From assembly GCA_964019695.1 (NCBI GenBank), contig OZ026526.1, positions 11,439,754 to 11,503,753 of the forward strand: a stretch of DNA of 64,000 nt, read 5' to 3'. Every line of letters starts with the position of its first letter. Position 1 is the stretch's first letter. A program made the translations under genes and the position numbers. The notes below the pieces were generated by a model. That model saw only the letters and a program-made list of their open reading frames with translations. It made no database searches and was not told where the DNA came from. Shown one piece after another: positions 59,130 through 64,000 of the stretch. This stretch comes from Loripinus fragilis (Eukaryota; Mollusca; Bivalvia; Lucinida; Lucinidae).

Positions 59130-59667
59130 CTTTAATCGGTGGATTGGTGCCTGATGCTTATCTGTAGCTGGACCCACCGTGGCTCAACTTGAGGTTTTCT
59201 TTAGCTCTTACTATCTGTGAGTCATGAGCCCTTTTTTTTGTTTCATCATGGAGTGTTAATTTGATTAGAGTGTTTTCCATGATGATACATTGCATTAGTT
59301 AGATGGCCTCCATGCGAGCTGAACATTTCTTGTACTTAAACAACAGCAGAATCTAGGGAGAAGATTTGGTACCAGTAAAATGCATTTAAGTCCCCCCCCG
59401 CTGGCTTAGGCTGCTGTCCGTTCTAAGGTGGTGGTTCTGTTGTTGTTGACTTTTTGTTCATTGTTACTCCCATTGTTGGAGTCTGTAATTGTTCTATGTT
59501 TTGTTGTACGTATTGCAATCATCTTGATGGGGAAGAGAGAGCTGATTGCTTTGCTTAATTTGTCTTTCTGGTGTCTGGTGATGGTTAAGCGGCTCTTCCT
59601 CGCGGTGCCACGGGGTTGTCTGCAGTTTGTGATTGTGGTATTTCCTGATCATACTCACTTACTGTTT
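59130..59667 (+). repeat. second type of 3' tail after the plus-strand Penelope-like element
   Basis: After the RT stop, TGGTGCCTGATGCTTATC leads into a tail with AACAGCAGAATCTAGG, GCTGCTGTCCGTTCTAAGG and GCGGCTCTTCCTCGCGGTG, ending in CCTGATCATACTCACTTACT. Related sequence without the RT lies at 50281-51065 (plus strand) and, as end pieces on the minus strand, at 6675-6850, 23056-23220 and 41566-41650. Confidence 0.6.
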
Positions 59668-61345
59668 CTGACTTACCAGGATTAAAAGTCACTAGCCATT
59701 TATCTGCTCAGTGATGGATTTTAGCCAGGTCCAATTTTAACTGTTCAGCAGCCTGAATGGGGTCATCGACAATGATATAAAAGCTAGTTTCGTCAGCAAA
59801 AAGTGTAATAGAGGAGAACAATGTCATTGATATATAATTGAAAAAATAGAGGTCCAATAATTGAGCCTTGTGGAACTCCAACCTCTACTGAAGTCCAAGA
59901 AGAACTTGCACCAGGCAAAGCAACCCTTTGTTTCCTGTCATTTAGATAATCAGAGAACCAAGTCAGCAACGATCCAGAGACACCTGCAGATTTAAGTTTA
60001 AAAAGAAGACCTTTATGTCAAACTCTATCAAGACTTTATTTATGTCACAAAATATTGCGCGAACTTCCTTACCCTTATCAAGAGCTTTACAAAATGCAAT
60101 GTAAATATCAATTAACTGATTTACAGTAGAATCACCTGGAACAAAACCCGATTGAAAAGCTGCAATGACGTTATTGTCTCAAAAGAAGTTAAAAAGGTAT
60201 TTATGCACATTTTTTCCAACACTTTGCTTACTATACTTAGAAGAGAAATTGGCCTGTAGTTGGACACATCAGATGGATCATTTTTCTTATGGATTGGTGA
60301 GACATTAGCCTCTTTCCAAATATTTGGCACACTTCCAGAACTTGGAGATAAATTAAAAAGATCAGAGAGAGGGGAAGAGCAAGAGGTAGGGCAAGTTCTT
60401 TGAGAAGTCGATTGTTTATAAGATCAGGTCCAGCAGCTTTGCCAATAGGAAGTGATTTTAAAGTGTCTCTAACCTCGTCAGGTGTAACAATGATAGACTC
60501 GAGTTTGTATGTGGTATTTTTCACTGTTTGGGACAGAGTTGCTTGGCTTTCATCTAACAGAGTTTGTTCAGTTAAGAAGTTGTTCAATATATTTGCTTTT
60601 TCCTTTTCCTCATTGTAGATCTGTCCATTCTTATTCAATTGTGATATGACATCAGTTTGATCAGGTTTAATAAAAATGTTTTAAAGGTTTCCACCAGTCA
60701 TTCTGTTTAGTGGTTTGACTTGCTTAATTTTCATTTTATTTAATACTTCTTTTTTAGATTTACGAATTTCCCTTGTTACTAAATTATTAAATTGTTTGTA
60801 TGTTTCATAGTGGTTAATATTATTAGATTTCTTGTATTTGTCATATAATCTTTTCTTTTTTCTTATGAGTTTCTTGACGTGTGTAAATAACCAAGCGGGG
60901 ACATTTATTAACCTGTTAGGTACATGATTATTTGTAAGAGTGGTTATTCTTTCAGTGATGTTTTCTGCGAAAGTGTTGATGTTTTCGCTTTTTAACGTTT
61001 GCCAGTCAGTTTGAACTAGATCATTTGAAAATGCTTATCAGTTACCCCTATCATAAATGAAAACCCTGCGTTTATATGAAGGTGCTAACGGTTTACTAAA
61101 AGTTATAACGCAGAAGACAGGGCAATGATATCTTATGTTTTGCTCAAGAAATGGTTCGCCAACACCGCTTAATAATATAGTGTTCCTGTTGGAGGTAAGG
61201 ATTAAGTCAATGAGTGAAGAGGGGTTTTACGTAAAATTTATAGTTGGGTTATTAATAATCTGTTCAAAATTAAACTGCTGACATAAATCTCTTACTTTTC
61301 GGCTTGAGCTGTCTTTCAGAATATCGAGGTTGAAGTCACCTGTTG
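59667..61345 (-). pseudogene. LINE, inverted 5' part: endonuclease end and reverse transcriptase
   Basis: Read on the minus strand from 61345 downward: TGDFNLDILKDSSSRKV and SLIDLILTSNRN (apurinic-type endonuclease end, GDFN motif), GVGEPFLEQNIRYHCPVFC, a Lys-rich linker (KKLIRKKKRLYDKYKKSN), then RT with VTPDEVRDTLKSLPIGKAAG, HKKNDPSDVSNYRPISLLSI, a degenerate FADE in place of FADD, and KWLVTFNPGKSETV at the left edge. Several frameshifts and stops are present (for example at 60700 and 59725), so it is dead. The style is that of CR1/Jockey-group LINEs. Confidence 0.85.
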
Positions 61346-62935
61346 AACCAATTGCAAATTGTTGAAGTTAACTCTCACAAGCACCTTGGCATTATCTTTT
61401 CAAATGATTGCACTTGGCATGAACATCTCGAACTAGTCAAATCCAAAGCATGGAAACGATAATGCACAAGCTAAAATTTCAACTAGATAGGAAATCCCTA
61501 CAGACAATTTACTTCTCATTTATACGTCCACTGCTAGAATATGCTGACGTTGTGTGGAATAATTGCACACAATATGAATCAAATGAATTAGATAAGATCC
61601 AAAATGAAGCTGCTAGAATATTAACTGGTGCAACTAAGTAAGCCTCCATTGACTCTCTCCACACAGAAACAGGTTGGGAAACACTGGGATCAAGAAGGAA
61701 GACCCATAAGCTAACCATGTTTTATAAAATGAAAAATGGACTTTGCCCTGATTATCTTGCTTCTCTTGTGCCTGCTGCTGTTGGTAGTGCGTCAACATAC
61801 CCTTTATGTAACTCTTCAGATCTACAAACATTACATGCGAATTCTTGTCTTTACTATACATTTTTCTTGCCTTCTGCTGTCCGTGATTGGAATGAACTTC
61901 TAGAGCAAACTCGGAATTTTCCAAGCCTTTACATCTTCTAAAACAGTCTAAAATCCAACTTGATCACACCACCCAATACTATAACACAGGTAAAAGACTT
62001 GGTCAAATATATCATGCTAGACTAAGAACTGCATGCAGTCTTCTCCGTAAACACCTGCATTCAAAAATTATAGTTGATAATCCCTATTGTACTTGTTGTG
62101 AAATAGAAGATACTCATCATTTCTTATTTGCATGTCATCAGTACACAGACCTTAGACGAGATCTATTAAACTCAGTGTCATATATCTGTCAACCTAATTA
62201 ACGTTCTACTCTGTGTTGATATAACACTCACTTTTGTTCAAAATAAGCAGATATTTAAAGCAGTACAAGAATCTATAATTAAGTCAAAACGTTTTAAATA
62301 TACACATTAAAGCTTCAATAACGCATTGCATTTGTATGGAATATACCTTAATGTTTGCAATAATAGTACTATTTAAAATACGTTTTGTATACACATAGCG
62401 ATGTTCCAATATCACAATACATTTGCAGAAATCATGTCTCAATGTTCTCAACAATAGCATATTATCCACCAAAATACTTGTATGTTCACAATTGATTGGT
62501 TTGACGACTATTCTGCTAGCTGGGTACATAGAGGCAACGACCATACGCCCCCAAGAACTGATCATCTCCAAATCCCGTGGAGACAACAAGGATAACTGTA
62601 ATTTATAAAATATTGATTCTCCCTTTCAAAAGTCAAAGTTCATACTTTGTATTAAACAGCAGTTTGGACATTATAATATATACAGCTAAACCTGGTTAAT
62701 TTCAGTTCGAATAATCGAGTGTTTGCTGTATTGTTTATACATACTTATGTCAATTCAAGTCATACGTTTATTGTATTTCTAATATTGAATAGCTGGGAAA
62801 CAGATTTACAAAAGTCAATAGACTTTCTTCTGAATCCTCTTTTTGTATTTCGAAATGATCTGTATGTGAACTTATTGCATTATATGTACACATGTTGTTA
62901 CACAAAAATGAAATAAAAGTTTAAACTAAAGTGGT
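61346..62935 (+). pseudogene. LINE, direct 3' part: RT C-terminus, CCHC-type knuckle, 3' UTR
   Basis: Plus-strand frames continue the element just after the left-edge block of the inverted part: QIVEVNSHKHLGIIFSND, a frameshift near 61450, KLKFQLDRKSLQTIYFSFIR, PLLEYADVVWNNCTQYESNE, QNEAARILTGATK, a stop at 61639, HKLTMFYKMKNGLCPDYL and SAVRDWNELL. Further on GQIYHARLRTAC and CTCCEIEDTHHFLFACH form a zinc-knuckle-like end near 62090-62140. An AATAAA lies near the end (62912). Together with the inverted part this is one insertion. Confidence 0.85.
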
Positions 62936-62949
62936 ACGACTCGTTGATT

Positions 62950-63035
62950 ACTTTATGACCTTTGGTATCCTGGGTCAGGTGTGGTACTTGATTGTATCAA
63001 TTCCTGATCTTTGCACCCTTACTTACTTACCTTAT
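62950..63035 (+). repeat. solo Penelope-type tail fragment next to LINE 3' end
   Basis: TTTGGTATCCTGGGTCAGGT through GTACTTGATTGTATCAATTC to TTTGCACCCTTACTTACTTAC. It ends in a short ACTT repeat. Confidence 0.6.
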
Positions 63036-63167
63036 CTCCATACTTGGCAAATCACAGACTGGTCCTTATGAGAGAGTTATGAGCTCTCTGCAGGGGCCAT
63101 AACGAGGCACTTGAAGAATTGTGCTCTTTTGAAAGGATTTCCTACACATGTACCTGTGAACTAACTA

Positions 63168-63374
63168 CAGTAAAACCTGTGTAAAACGGTCACTCTCAAA
63201 AAGACCGAACATTGGCTTTCAAGACCAATAATCGCTAAATGCAGATCAAAAGTATCGCAGAATGCTCCAAGGGGGAGCATTCTGCAATTCTTTCGACCTA
63301 CATTAAGCTACAATTTGTCATTAAGATATTTGTTTTGTCTATTTTTGAGTGGCGGTTTTACACAGGTTTTACTG
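63168..63374. mobile_element. MITE, 207 bp, TA target site, CAGTAAAACCTG ends
   Basis: TA|CAGTAAAACCTGTGTAAAAC ... ACACAGGTTTTACTG|TA, with an internal hairpin AGAATGCTCCAAGGGGGAGCATTCT. Complete copy. The TA target suggests a Tc1/mariner-class helper. Confidence 0.88.
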
Positions 63375-63379
63375 TAAAT

Positions 63380-63910
63380 GACAACTAAATATTCGATATT
63401 GGGCCCCTGACAGTCAGATGAGCCATTCGGATGTACTTGATTTTGCTGCAGGAGGTCTCTTATCAGTTTAATTTTAATAAGCACCTACTATTGCAAAGAA
63501 ATGTCATATTATTTGGCAAAATGAAAGTAAATTGACCACAGAAATAATATACATTTATTATGTTTCTGTCCCAGTTATGTTGTACCTTCGTCCTTTTGTA
63601 CTTTCGCCAACACGTGTCCTAGCATGAAGACAAAATGCCAGTAACAAGCACCGCGGAAGGCTTTATAACCCGTTAAACAGACACTATGTTGCCAGAGCAT
63701 GTTTTACTGCTAAATTTCTGTAAAAGTGGTATTTCAAGCCTTTTAGCCCACAAACAAACTCAATTACCGGGCTCCCAGTCGCCCAGTAATTAGACTGCAT
63801 TTGAGCCCACTCACATAAAAGTGGATCCCAAAACATAAGCGTCCAGCCATCTTTGAAACTTACATGGCCAGCTATTCATAGAAACTTGGTTTAGAATTTG
63901 ATATATTTCC
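63380..63910. other. no recognisable feature
   Basis: No frame, RNA or known repeat. CCGGGCTCCCAGTCGCCCAG at 63768 is isolated. Confidence 0.45.
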
Positions 63911-63911
63911 T

Positions 63912-63995
63912 TTCTTTGTGTGTTTGAGCAGCGAATGCTCTGGCGAGGCTGCGCAAATGCACAGTCTCGCCTGAGTCTTCGCCGCTCGCCTTAGC
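63912..63995. repeat. hairpin repeat GAGCAGCGAATGCTCTGGCGAG family
   Basis: GAGCAGCGAATGCTCTGGCG pairs with CGCCTGAGTCTTCGCCGCTC. Other copies, more or less eroded, are at 4160-4230, 11800-11885, 27845-27905, 32155-32220, 33960-34005 and 52303-52365. Confidence 0.75.
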
Positions 63996-64000
63996 AATAA

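Overview
This window is animal nuclear DNA. It is AT-rich, has one long spliced gene with canonical GT-AG introns, one tRNA gene with a Pol III T-run terminator, and a very dense load of short inverted-repeat elements, SINEs, LINE and Penelope-like fragments, poly-C runs and tandem repeats. The repeat styles (short hairpin elements with TA-flanked CAGTAAAACCTG-type ends, tRNA-derived SINEs with a GGGACGTAAA tail, repeated 'CAAAGGGCAATAACT' arrays) recall bivalve mollusc genomes. That placement is by recognition, not by a search.

The only host protein gene I can assemble runs on the minus strand from about 42.5 kb down to 16.4 kb. Eleven coding exons (42,382-42,515 down to 16,399-16,671) join with compatible phases into 1,920 nt, 639 codons plus stop. 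The protein has an N-terminal SKICH domain, a low-complexity linker, a candidate LC3-interacting YEIV motif, coiled-coil segments and a C-terminal C2-H2 zinc finger with the spacing of the TAX1BP1/CALCOCO family. It is therefore a probable invertebrate autophagy-receptor or co-activator homologue. A possible non-coding first exon and promoter lie near 46.7 kb.

Layout. 0.24-8 kb: mobile-element mosaic, including three copies of a compound palindromic element (3.4-5.8 kb) and a 1.2 kb element with a central 140 bp hairpin. 8.8-15.1 kb: a 6.3 kb structure with long inverted ends. 16.0-42.5 kb: the SKICH gene; its last intron holds a 4.9 kb foldback element carrying a decayed reading frame, and its other introns hold a tRNA-Thr(AGT), SINEs, MITEs and a Penelope-like 3' fragment. 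Part of coding exon 1, with its splice donor, is tandemly repeated downstream at 41.9-42.4 kb. 43-49 kb: inverted-repeat elements and satellite-like arrays. 54-59 kb: a LINE fragment joined to a minus-strand Penelope-like element, then a second, longer Penelope-like copy on the plus strand. 59.7-62.9 kb: a LINE whose 5' part is inverted relative to its 3' part, the structure expected from twin priming. Apart from the SKICH gene and the tRNA, everything recognisable is transposon-derived and mostly broken.
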